A DNA stretch of 7,204 nt from Sphingobium sp. (GTDB lineage: Bacteria > Pseudomonadota > Alphaproteobacteria > Sphingomonadales > Sphingomonadaceae). The stretch lies in assembly GCA_030148625.1 (NCBI GenBank), contig JASBTC010000457.1:1-7204 (forward strand), in the 5' to 3' direction. The notes below the pieces were generated by a model. It saw only the letters and a list, made by a program, of their open reading frames with translations. It was not told the origin of the DNA and ran no database searches. Shown here one piece after another: positions 1 to 6,281 of the stretch (positions are counted from its first letter, which is position 1; each line of letters starts with the position of its first letter). The position numbers and the translations under genes were made by a program.

Positions 1-1
1 C

Positions 2-535
2 TCGTCGGTTCTGCGCCGTACCGGGGCGCGGGTGCTCGTCATCGATGCCGATATGCGTTCACCTACGGTCCATTTCGCCCTTGGCGGAGGCAATGAACGG
101 GGGTTGAGCAACTTCCTGGCGGGTGAGGACGACTGGCGTGGTCTCAGCCAGGTTTCGTCGGACGGCGTCAGCTATATCAGTGCGGGGCCGCAGCCGCCAA
201 ATGCGGCTGAACTCCTTAGCGGTGAACGGATGGTGCTGCTGGTCCAGCAGATCTTGAAGAGCGGCGATTTCGATCATGTGCTGATCGATTCCCCGCCGGT
301 ACTGGGTCTCGCCGATGCACCGTTGCTGACGCGCGCAGTCGAAGGCGTCGTCTATGTTGTTGAAGTTGGCGGCGTCGCGGTTCGCGGGGTCCAGTCAGCC
401 TTGGGCAGGTTGCAGCAAGTTCATGCGCGTATCTATGGTGTGGTCCTGACAAAGCTGGCCCAGAGCCACGCCGGCTATGGCTATGGTTATGGTTACAGCT
501 ACGGCTACAGCTCGTCCGAGAAACGTGAGGACTGA
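2..535 (+). CDS. Exopolysaccharide tyrosine kinase (BY-kinase, Wzc/CpsD type), C-terminal part; 5' end outside window
   Basis: This is the last 177 residues of a bacterial tyrosine autokinase that, in this family, controls polymerisation and export of capsule or exopolysaccharide at the inner membrane. The reading frame is open to the left edge, so the true start and the Walker A loop lie upstream. Visible in fragment numbering are the Walker A' motif VLVIDADMR (11-19), the PPNAAELL segment (about 65-72) common in this family, and the Walker B motif HVLIDSPPV (92-100). The protein ends in a tail with six tyrosines alternating with Gly or Ser (159-169), followed by SSSEKRED. In the family such tails are autophosphorylated in trans and dephosphorylated by a partner phosphatase. 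In many proteobacteria the kinase is fused to an N-terminal Wzz membrane domain; whether that holds here cannot be seen. The 3' end overlaps the next gene. ParA/MinD-like ATPases share the fold, but the Tyr tail and the DSPP motif favour a BY-kinase. Confidence 0.93.
   Translation, partial: SSVLRRTGARVLVIDADMRSPTVHFALGGGNERGLSNFLAGEDDWRGLSQVSSDGVSYISAGPQPPNAAELLSGERMVLLVQQILKSGDFDHVLIDSPPVLGLADAPLLTRAVEGVVYVVEVGGVAVRGVQSALGRLQQVHARIYGVVLTKLAQSHAGYGYGYGYSYGYSSSEKRED
473..511 (+). repeat. Tyr-Gly/Ser codon repeat encoding the kinase tyrosine cluster
   Basis: Thirteen codons alternate GGC/GGT/AGC with TAT/TAC, giving six tyrosines in the kinase frame. Read one base on, the same DNA gives Met-Ala-Met-Val-Met-Val followed by Thr-Ala pairs. 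It therefore supplies three in-frame ATG codons (477, 483, 489) for the downstream gene. Synonymous variation (GGC/GGT, TAT/TAC) suggests that selection acts on the tyrosines rather than a recent slippage event. Confidence 0.7.
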
Positions 536-1766
536 ATCGCCTGCCAGCTCGGGCGGCGAGCGCGGTCGGCGGCTGCGAGGTCTGGTCATCGCTGCTCTGA
601 CCGTTCCGGTTGCGGTGTTCGCGCTTTTGTTCGCCTTTGCGAATATAAGCCGGAACTCGGCGCCGGAGGTCGTTTCGCGCATCGTCCCGTTCGATGCCAT
701 GGCGCCCCTCGCCGTGACCGAGCGTCGGCTGATGGCCGAGCCAGCTGCGGTGACTGCCGCCACGTTGCGTGAAACGGCGCGCCGTTCGCTGGAAGGGCAA
801 GCGGTCAACGCTTCGGCTTTTCGTCTGTTGACGTTCGCTGCCGCGATGGACCGGCGCGACAACGAGGCGGAACGCTTCGCCCGTCTTTCGGAATCGATGT
901 CGAGGCGCGAATTGCTGACGCAATTCTGGCTCATCGAGCGATCAGTGCAGAAGGGGGATCATAGGGGCGCTCTTAGCCATTACGACAAGGCGCTTCGCAC
1001 CAGCCTCAACGCGTATCAGGCATTGTTTCCGGTCCTTCTGCGCGCGCTGTCGGATGACCAGATACGTGCGGAGCTGATCCCCTATATCGATCGGAATCCC
1101 CGCTGGATCCTGTCTTTTCGGCTTGAAGCGACCGGGTCCGATGCGACGGCGACCGATTCCGCCCGGCTTCTGATCGAAGCCGGATCACGGGTGGACGGGC
1201 GGGTGAGCCAGGCAATCGGACCGCAGCTTGCGACACGGCTGATCAATCTGGGCGAGTATGCGATTGCGGATCGCTATTTCGCATCGCAACCCGGGCGGCC
1301 GCTCGGGTTGATGCAGGCGAGTGACTTGTCCGCCGTGACGACGGATCCGCGTTGGGCTCCGTTTGCCTGGCACCGGGTGGGTGAAGGCACCACTCTTGGT
1401 GCTGCGATTGAAGCGGCAGGCGGTGATCGGCAGACGGTACGCGTCTATGCCGGCCCCGGTGATCGCGGCCCTGTTCTTCGCAAATGGTTTCGCCTGGCTT
1501 CCGGCAGCTATCGCTTCAGCGAACGGCGGCGCGTGGAAATCGCGGATTCCGGCGCGGGCATGTATTGGGAACTGAGCTGCTATGCGGGCAAGCAGCCCAC
1601 TGTCGTGTGGCGCAGCGGGGCTGCAGTTGCGAACGAAACGCGCAACGCTCCCGGTCCGGTCATCCCTCAGGGATGCAGCCATCAATCGCTCGAACTAGTC
1701 GCTGCCGGCGGCCAGGGGCAGCAAGGGTTCGATGCGGTAATCGAGGACTTCCGTCTGGCGCGTTGA
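525..1766 (+). CDS. Membrane-anchored protein of unrecognised family with helical-repeat-like and beta-rich C-terminal regions
   Basis: I do not recognise a named family. With the GTG at 525 as start the protein has 413 residues. A basic N-terminus (RGRRLRG) is followed by one hydrophobic segment (about 19-39), so it is probably an inner-membrane protein with a periplasmic body. Residues about 65-260 are Ala/Leu/Arg-rich and look alpha-helical, with a TPR-like stretch near 140-160 (KGDHRGALSHYDKAL). Residues about 283-413 look beta-rich, ending VIEDFRLAR, with cysteines at 352 and 384 that could form a disulfide; this resembles a carbohydrate-binding-type jelly roll only in general character. 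The start is uncertain. The ATGs at 477, 483 or 489 would add up to 16 residues encoded by the kinase's Tyr repeat. The GTG leaves an 11-bp overlap, is closer to normal operon spacing and avoids a low-complexity leader, but it has only a weak Shine-Dalgarno. The overlap implies co-transcription with the kinase and a role in exopolysaccharide assembly or secretion. Confidence 0.85.
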   Translation: MRTESPASSGGERGRRLRGLVIAALTVPVAVFALLFAFANISRNSAPEVVSRIVPFDAMAPLAVTERRLMAEPAAVTAATLRETARRSLEGQAVNASAFRLLTFAAAMDRRDNEAERFARLSESMSRRELLTQFWLIERSVQKGDHRGALSHYDKALRTSLNAYQALFPVLLRALSDDQIRAELIPYIDRNPRWILSFRLEATGSDATATDSARLLIEAGSRVDGRVSQAIGPQLATRLINLGEYAIADRYFASQPGRPLGLMQASDLSAVTTDPRWAPFAWHRVGEGTTLGAAIEAAGGDRQTVRVYAGPGDRGPVLRKWFRLASGSYRFSERRRVEIADSGAGMYWELSCYAGKQPTVVWRSGAAVANETRNAPGPVIPQGCSHQSLELVAAGGQGQQGFDAVIEDFRLAR

Positions 1767-1789
1767 GGCTGCCATTCTCAGCGGAACGA

Positions 1790-3154
1790 TCAGGACGATG
1801 TGCGGTCGTCAATGAGACCATAGGCGGCGAGCGCGGCGAGCAGGCTGGAAAGGGCCTCATTGCCGTTGCGCCGCCCCTTTATGACGGGTTTGGCAATGGG
1901 GTTGCTGCCGTTGAACCCAAGTCCCAGGTCGCTGAGGTCGATCCCCAGCCGTGGCGGGGAGCCCGCGCTCAGCTGAATGGCGTTGTAGCCCTGAACCTGA
2001 AGTCGTCCATCCGCGCGGTTGGCCAGCATCGCGTCGCCGCTTCCGAGGTTTCTGCCGAGGACGAGCTTGCCGTCTCCCAGCTCCCATCCGCCCAGGCGGA
2101 TGGCGATGGCATGCTCAAGCGAGGCTCCGGGCGAGCCGGCGATCAGCGGATTCTCGGCTCGGGAGAGGTCGAAGATGATGTCCTGCGGCAGTCCTCCGGT
2201 GAACTTGCGCCCGGGCCATCTGCCGCCATCTCCCTCAATGCCGATGTTGGGATTGCGGATGCGGACATTGGATGCGCGCAGCCGTTCGCCGAACGCGAAC
2301 ATGTAGCCATCGGATTCCGTGATCTCGCATCGTCCGCCATCGACGATCAGGTTCGCGATTTCGCCGGAAAGGGCGAACATGCGGGCGCGCGGCACGCCCG
2401 TTTCGAACGTCGCCTCAAGGCGCCATGTGGAGACGTCGGCAAGGTCGAACCCGATCCGGCAATCGATCAGCCATGCCTGAACATACCATTCGTTGACGAC
2501 GCCGCGTGCTCGGATGGCAGTATCGAATGACCGGATCTCGAGGTTGTGATGCGTTGCCATCAGGATCACGCCATCAGTACCGTCGAGGGCGATCCCGCAA
2601 CTTGTGGGGGGAGTCGAATAGGGTTTCCTGGCGCGCGGGTTGGCGTGCTGGTGCATAATGCGGAGATTGTCCGTCCGGAGCATGGACGAAAGGGCGCCGG
2701 GCCCGATCGCAATTCCGACCGGGGCGGAAACCTCTATGCCGAAATTCTCAAACGCTACCGCACCTTCGGTGACGTCGTTCAGGCGGCCCCGCGCGCCCGG
2801 CCGGATGGACAGGGCCTCGCGGTGCGGGCCCGGAACCTGCCGAAGGATCGAGTTGCGCGGACCGTCCCCGTGCAATCGCGTGCCGGGCGGGAGGCTCAGC
2901 CGCGTGAATCGGTAGACCCGTCCATCGCGTCCGCCGGGCAAGTACACGTTGCTCGATGCGTCGATGGCCGCCTGGATCGCCAGCGTGTCATCGGTCCGGC
3001 CGTCACCCTTGGCGCCATAGTCGGCCACCGATCCGCCCCGGGGGGCTTGCTCAAGGGGCTGACGTGCCCTGGCCTGCGCTGCGGCGGCCGGGCCTGAGGC
3101 CGCCATCGTCGCTACGACGGCACGGCGAGATATCTTGGGAGCTCCAGCTTTCAT
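1790..3154 (-). CDS. Exported right-handed beta-helix protein (pectate lyase 3 / tailspike-like), possible polysaccharide-degrading enzyme
   Basis: This 454-residue protein starts with a twin-arginine-like signal: SRRAVVA (9-15), a short hydrophobic Ala-rich stretch and a plausible AQA cleavage site after residue 28. It is therefore likely exported by Tat. The mature N-terminus carries the VADYGAKGDGRTDDTLAIQAAID signature (43-65), followed by VYLPGG and a GTRLHGDG turn. This is the usual opening of the Pectate_lyase_3 group found in polysaccharide lyases, epimerases and phage tailspikes. The middle (about 110-320) has short repeated beta-strand units suited to a parallel beta-helix. The last 35 residues (GNEALSSLLAALAAYGLIDD) resemble tails of phage structural proteins. 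Catalytic residues cannot be assigned, so lyase, hydrolase, epimerase or pure binding are all possible. The gene converges on the preceding gene with a 23-bp gap and diverges from pseB. No strong Shine-Dalgarno precedes the ATG. Its place beside polysaccharide genes suggests that it trims or releases the exported polymer. Confidence 0.87.
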   Translation of the reverse strand: MKAGAPKISRRAVVATMAASGPAAAAQARARQPLEQAPRGGSVADYGAKGDGRTDDTLAIQAAIDASSNVYLPGGRDGRVYRFTRLSLPPGTRLHGDGPRNSILRQVPGPHREALSIRPGARGRLNDVTEGAVAFENFGIEVSAPVGIAIGPGALSSMLRTDNLRIMHQHANPRARKPYSTPPTSCGIALDGTDGVILMATHHNLEIRSFDTAIRARGVVNEWYVQAWLIDCRIGFDLADVSTWRLEATFETGVPRARMFALSGEIANLIVDGGRCEITESDGYMFAFGERLRASNVRIRNPNIGIEGDGGRWPGRKFTGGLPQDIIFDLSRAENPLIAGSPGASLEHAIAIRLGGWELGDGKLVLGRNLGSGDAMLANRADGRLQVQGYNAIQLSAGSPPRLGIDLSDLGLGFNGSNPIAKPVIKGRRNGNEALSSLLAALAAYGLIDDRTSS

Positions 3155-3259
3155 GCGAGGTTGCTACACATTGCCGCCGCGTTTGAGGAGGGGCCGTTTG
3201 GCGCCTACGACGAGTCGACCGGGTTTCGTGCCGGATTATCGGCAGGGCCCTCGTAAACG

Positions 3260-3287
3260 GGCGCAACTCCCGCTTCCCTCGTGCGCC
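3260..3287. repeat. Short inverted repeat in the divergent intergenic region
   Basis: GGCGCA at 3260-3265 is perfectly complementary to TGCGCC at 3282-3287, with 16 bases between. It is not followed by a T-run on either strand, so it is not an intrinsic terminator. Six-base arms in GC-rich DNA can occur by chance; an operator role is only a possibility. Confidence 0.25.
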
Positions 3288-3350
3288 AACATTCTCTAAG
3301 CGTCCGCCGCGAGGATTAAACGACCCGTGTCCGATCTGTAACAAACTGTG

Positions 3351-3380
3351 GCGACGCGCCGCGTACCCCGTGGGCGTCGC
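3351..3380. repeat. Inverted repeat upstream of pseB, candidate operator or leader hairpin
   Basis: GCGACGC at 3351-3357 is perfectly complementary to GCGTCGC at 3374-3380, separated by 16 bases. The second arm ends 22 bases before the pseB start codon, so the element would lie in the promoter or the mRNA leader. It could be a regulator binding site or a leader hairpin. No poly-T follows, which argues against a terminator. The 16-base spacing matches that of the inverted repeat at 3260-3287, although the arms differ in sequence. Confidence 0.35.
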
Positions 3381-3402
3381 TTAATGAAATGGGGCTTAGT
3401 CA

Positions 3403-4401
3403 ATGCTACAGAATTCCAGCATCCTGGTAACAGGCGGCACGGGATCGTTTGGGAACACCTTCGTCCCGATGACACTGGAAAAATATAGCCCCAAGCGCAT
3501 CGTGATCCTGTCGCGGGACGAGATGAAGCAGTGGGAGATGGCCAAGAAATTCGCCGGGGACGATCGTGTTCGCTTCTTCATCGGCGATGTCCGTGACAAG
3601 GACCGGCTGTATCGGGCGCTCGATGGCGTCGACTATGTTGTGCACGCCGCCGCGACGAAGATCGTGCCCACGGCCGAGTATAATCCGTTCGAGTGCGTCA
3701 AGACGAACATCAATGGCGCGATGAACCTGGTCGACGCATGTATCGACAAGGGGGTGAAGCGCGTCGTGGCGCTTTCGACGGACAAGGCCAGCAGCCCGGC
3801 CAATCTCTACGGCGCCACCAAGCTGGTTTCCGACAAGCTGTTTATTGCGGGCAACTCCTATTCGGGCGGCCATGGCACGCGTTTTGCCGTCGTCCGCTAC
3901 GGCAACGTCATGGGTTCCCGCGGGTCGGTGATCCCGTTCTTCATGTCGATCCGGGACAAGGGCGTTCTTCCGATCACCGACGAGCGTATGACCCGGTTCA
4001 TGATATCCCTCGAGCAGGGCGTCGAGCTGGTCTGGCACGCCTTTGACGACATGGAGGGCGGCGAAATCTATGTGAAGAAGATCCCGTCGATGAAGGTCAC
4101 CGACGTCGCGAGCGTGCTCGCGCCCGACGCGCGCCAGGAAATAGTCGGTATCCGGCCGGGGGAAAAGCTGCATGAGCAGATGATCAGCGAGGAGGATTCG
4201 TACTTCACCTACGAATATCCCGAACATTACAAGATCTTGCCGGCGATCAACGGCTGGGCGGATTGCGAAGACCGTATCAAGGACGGCAACAAGGTGCCGG
4301 AAGGGTTCAGCTACACCAGCGACAACAACCCTGATTGGATGGATGCGGCTGCACTCCAGGGCTGGATAAGCGCGAACGCCGGCAAGATCGGAAACATCTG
4401 A
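3403..4401 (+). CDS. pseB: UDP-N-acetylglucosamine 4,6-dehydratase (inverting), PseB
   Basis: PseB catalyses the first step of pseudaminic acid synthesis in the cytoplasm: NADP-dependent 4,6-dehydration with C5 epimerisation of UDP-GlcNAc to UDP-2-acetamido-2,6-dideoxy-beta-L-arabino-hexos-4-ulose. The 332-residue protein matches the usual length of about 330. It opens with the Rossmann motif ILVTGGTGSFG (7-17; G11, G14, G17). The short-chain dehydrogenase active site is present as LSTDKA (124-129; T126, D127, K128) and NLYGATK (134-140; Y136 and K140). HAAATKIVPTAEYNP (81-95) and GNVMGSRGSVIPFF are typical of the PseB/FlaA1 group. The short soluble form without N-terminal membrane helices separates it from WbpM-type dehydratases. 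It is probably the first gene of the operon, and pseC starts 3 bases after its stop. CapE/LegB-type dehydratases are relatives, but the adjacent PseC and PseF make PseB the best reading. Confidence 0.96.
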   Translation: MLQNSSILVTGGTGSFGNTFVPMTLEKYSPKRIVILSRDEMKQWEMAKKFAGDDRVRFFIGDVRDKDRLYRALDGVDYVVHAAATKIVPTAEYNPFECVKTNINGAMNLVDACIDKGVKRVVALSTDKASSPANLYGATKLVSDKLFIAGNSYSGGHGTRFAVVRYGNVMGSRGSVIPFFMSIRDKGVLPITDERMTRFMISLEQGVELVWHAFDDMEGGEIYVKKIPSMKVTDVASVLAPDARQEIVGIRPGEKLHEQMISEEDSYFTYEYPEHYKILPAINGWADCEDRIKDGNKVPEGFSYTSDNNPDWMDAAALQGWISANAGKIGNI

Positions 4402-4404
4402 CCA

Positions 4405-5565
4405 ATGATACCTTATGGGCGGCAGGATATTAGCGAGGCCGATATCGAGGCCGTCGCCGCCGTGCTCCGATCGGACTTCCTGACCCAGGGGCCGGCGGTG
4501 CCGCGCTTCGAGGCGCGGGTCGCGGAGCATGTCGGTTCGGCGCACGCCGTGGCGATGAGCAATGCCACGGCGGCGCTGCATGTGGCTTGCCTGGCGCTGG
4601 GGCTCGGGCCGGGCGACTGGTTGTGGACCACCCCAATCACCTTCGTCGCCTCCTCGAACGCGGGTCTTTACTGCGGCGCGAAGGTGGATTTCGTCGATAT
4701 CGACCCCGTAAGCTACAATCTCAGCGTACCGGCGCTGGAGCGGAAGCTCGAGATCGCCGCGCGCGAGGGGCGATTGCCGAAGGTGGTTGTTCCCGTTCAT
4801 TTGAGCGGGGAACCTTGCGATATGGCGGCGATCGCGGCGCTTGGCGAGCGCTATGGCTTCCGGATCATCGAGGATGCATCGCACGCAATCGGCGGCAAGT
4901 ATCGCGGCGAGTTCATCGGCAATTGCCGCTACAGCGACATCACTGTCTTCTCCTTCCATCCGGTGAAGATCGTCACGACGGCCGAAGGCGGGATGGCGCT
5001 GACGCAGGACAGCGATCTTGCCGAGCGCATGGCGTTGCTGCGCAGCCATGGCATTACCCGCGACCAGGCCCGGATGGATGGAGAGAGCGACGGCCCCTGG
5101 TATTATCAGCAGGTCGAGCTGGGCTTCAACTACCGGATGACCGACATGCAGGCGGCGCTGGGGGTGAGCCAGATGGACCGTCTGGACGCCTATGTGGCGC
5201 GGCGGCACGCGATCGCCGCGCGCTACGACGCGCTTCTCGCCGATCTGTCCGTGACGACACCGGTGCGGCATCCCGACGGCTATTCGGGCATGCATCTCTA
5301 TGTGATCCGCGTGCCGCAGACACGGGCGAACTGGTCGCGGCGGGAAGTGTTTGACCGCCTTCGGGCGGCCGGGATCGGAGTCAACGTCCACTATATCCCG
5401 GTGCATACCCAACCCTATTACCGGGCAATGGGTTTTCGGGCAGGGGACTATCCCGAAGCCGAGCGCTACTATGCCGAGGCGATCAGCCTGCCGATGTTCC
5501 CCACGATGACCGATGCTCAGCAGGAGCAGGTTGTTGCTGCGGTGGCGGAAGCGATCGCGGCATGA
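4405..5565 (+). CDS. pseC: UDP-4-amino-4,6-dideoxy-N-acetyl-beta-L-altrosamine transaminase, PseC
   Basis: PseC is a PLP-dependent sugar aminotransferase of the DegT/DnrJ/EryC1/StrS family. It transfers an amino group, normally from glutamate, to C4 of the PseB product. The 386-residue length is normal for the family. The N-terminal MIPYGRQDIS and the LTQGP segment (26-30) are typical of PseC. SNATAALH (52-59) forms the phosphate-binding region, EDASHAIGG (156-164) supplies D157 for the PLP ring nitrogen, and FSFHPVKIVTTAEGG (182-196) contains the Schiff-base lysine K188. FNYRMTDMQAALG and NVHYIPVHTQPYY near the C-terminus are also family signatures. It begins 3 bases after the pseB stop and its stop overlaps the pseF start in ATGA, so translation of the three genes is probably coupled. 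Other members of the family make different amino sugars; the pairing with PseB and PseF decides the assignment. Confidence 0.95.
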   Translation: MIPYGRQDISEADIEAVAAVLRSDFLTQGPAVPRFEARVAEHVGSAHAVAMSNATAALHVACLALGLGPGDWLWTTPITFVASSNAGLYCGAKVDFVDIDPVSYNLSVPALERKLEIAAREGRLPKVVVPVHLSGEPCDMAAIAALGERYGFRIIEDASHAIGGKYRGEFIGNCRYSDITVFSFHPVKIVTTAEGGMALTQDSDLAERMALLRSHGITRDQARMDGESDGPWYYQQVELGFNYRMTDMQAALGVSQMDRLDAYVARRHAIAARYDALLADLSVTTPVRHPDGYSGMHLYVIRVPQTRANWSRREVFDRLRAAGIGVNVHYIPVHTQPYYRAMGFRAGDYPEAERYYAEAISLPMFPTMTDAQQEQVVAAVAEAIAA

Positions 5566-6281
5566 ATCTGGCGGTCATCCCGGCGCGCGGCGGCAGCAAG
5601 CGTATTCCGCGGAAGAATGTGAAGCCGTTCTGCGGCCGCCCGATGATCGCCTGGTCGATTTCCGCAGCGCGCGAGAGCGGGTGCTTCGACCGGATTGTCG
5701 TCTCCACCGATGACGATGAAGTGGCGGAGATTGCGGTCGCCGAGGGCGCAGAGGTTCCGTTCCGCCGGCCTGCCGAGCTTGCCGACGATCAGACGCCGAC
5801 GGTGCCGGTCATCGCGCACGCGGTGGCTTGGCAATCCGGGCAGGCCGCTGTCGAGCGGGCGTGCTGCATCTACGCCACGGCGCCCTTCATTCGCCCTTCC
5901 GAGTTACGAGCCGCGCGATCGATGATCGAAACGCAGCCGTGCGACTATGTATTGTCGGTGACGAGCTTTCCCTTCCCTATCCAGCGCGCCGTGCGCCTCG
6001 ATGGCGACGGCCGGCTTGCGATGTTCCAGCCCGAGCATGCGGGGACGCGATCGCAGGATCTGGAAGAGGCCTATCACGATGCAGGCCAATTCTATTGGGG
6101 CCGGGCGGATGCATGGATCGCCGGCCGGCCCATCATGGGGCCGAACAGCATCGGCCTGCGCATTCCGCGCGCGCGCGTTCAGGACATTGACACGCCGGAA
6201 GATTGGGAGCGTGCCGAGTTTTTATTTCGCGCTATGTTGGCGCGAGACAATGATGACAACGACAAGGAAAGTGCGAACTGA
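5562..6281 (+). CDS. pseF: Pseudaminic acid cytidylyltransferase (CMP-Pse synthetase), PseF
   Basis: PseF activates pseudaminic acid with CTP to give CMP-pseudaminic acid, the donor used by glycosyltransferases. The 239-residue protein has the NeuA/KdsB-type nucleotide-binding opening IPARGGSKRIPRKN (6-19). It also has VVSTDDDEVAEIA (46-58) with the acidic cluster D50-D52, and QDIDTPEDW (207-215), whose DID is the usual metal-binding element of the family. The length of about 230-240 fits a single-domain CMP-nonulosonate synthetase and not a fused form. ATGA overlaps the pseC stop, and the TGATG at 6279 overlaps the next start by one base. Legionaminic or sialic acid cytidylyltransferases (LegF, NeuA) have the same motifs; the linked PseB and PseC, and the absence of Neu-type genes in view, favour PseF. 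The tail (residues about 228-239, DNDDNDKESAN) is highly charged and probably disordered. Confidence 0.93.
   Translation: MNLAVIPARGGSKRIPRKNVKPFCGRPMIAWSISAARESGCFDRIVVSTDDDEVAEIAVAEGAEVPFRRPAELADDQTPTVPVIAHAVAWQSGQAAVERACCIYATAPFIRPSELRAARSMIETQPCDYVLSVTSFPFPIQRAVRLDGDGRLAMFQPEHAGTRSQDLEEAYHDAGQFYWGRADAWIAGRPIMGPNSIGLRIPRARVQDIDTPEDWERAEFLFRAMLARDNDDNDKESAN

Larger units (their letters stand above)
3155..3402. promoter_or_regulatory. Divergent intergenic region between the beta-helix gene and pseB
   Basis: This 248-bp stretch has no credible gene. It must contain the promoter of the minus-strand beta-helix gene and, most likely, that of the pse operon, because pseB is the first plus-strand gene after a convergent pair. 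I see no strong -35/-10 pair. A poor candidate for pseB is TTAAAC at 3316-3321 with TGTAAC at 3337-3342 (15-bp spacer). The stretch from about 3311 to 3348 is more AT-rich than its surroundings, which fits a promoter position. A GGGG run at 3391-3394, about 8 bases before the pseB ATG, may serve as a weak ribosome binding site. Confidence 0.5.

Noticed and set aside
216..934. Minus-strand open frames opposite the kinase and the anchored-protein gene.
   Set aside because: The Arg/Ser/His-rich translations have no motif and sit opposite the kinase Walker B region and Tyr tail; they are shadows of the plus-strand genes.
1767..1789. Possible bidirectional terminator in the gap between the convergent genes.
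   Set aside because: Only a 4-bp GCTG/CAGC pairing is visible and no T-run follows on either strand, which is too little to call.
1484..2530. Plus-strand open frame of 348 codons across the 3' end of the anchored-protein gene and the beta-helix gene.
   Set aside because: It crosses two real genes out of frame, and its product is low-complexity Arg/Gly/Ala sequence with no domain. The minus-strand beta-helix frame has a signal peptide and a recognised fold signature.
3051..3344. Minus-strand open frame extending upstream of the beta-helix gene, possible small gene.
   Set aside because: It overlaps the signal-peptide region of the beta-helix gene in another frame and has basic, motif-free content; nothing supports expression.
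4587..5354. Plus-strand 255-codon frame inside pseC.
   Set aside because: It is an alternate frame within a gene with an intact PLP lysine and family motifs; its translation is Arg/Gly-rich with no domain.
3406..5412. Very long minus-strand open frame (668 codons) opposite pseB and pseC.
   Set aside because: It lies entirely antisense to two genes with clear catalytic motifs, spans their boundary, and its translation is rich in Arg, His and Asp without any recognisable motif. Such frames are common opposite high-GC coding sequence because the third-position bias removes stop codons.
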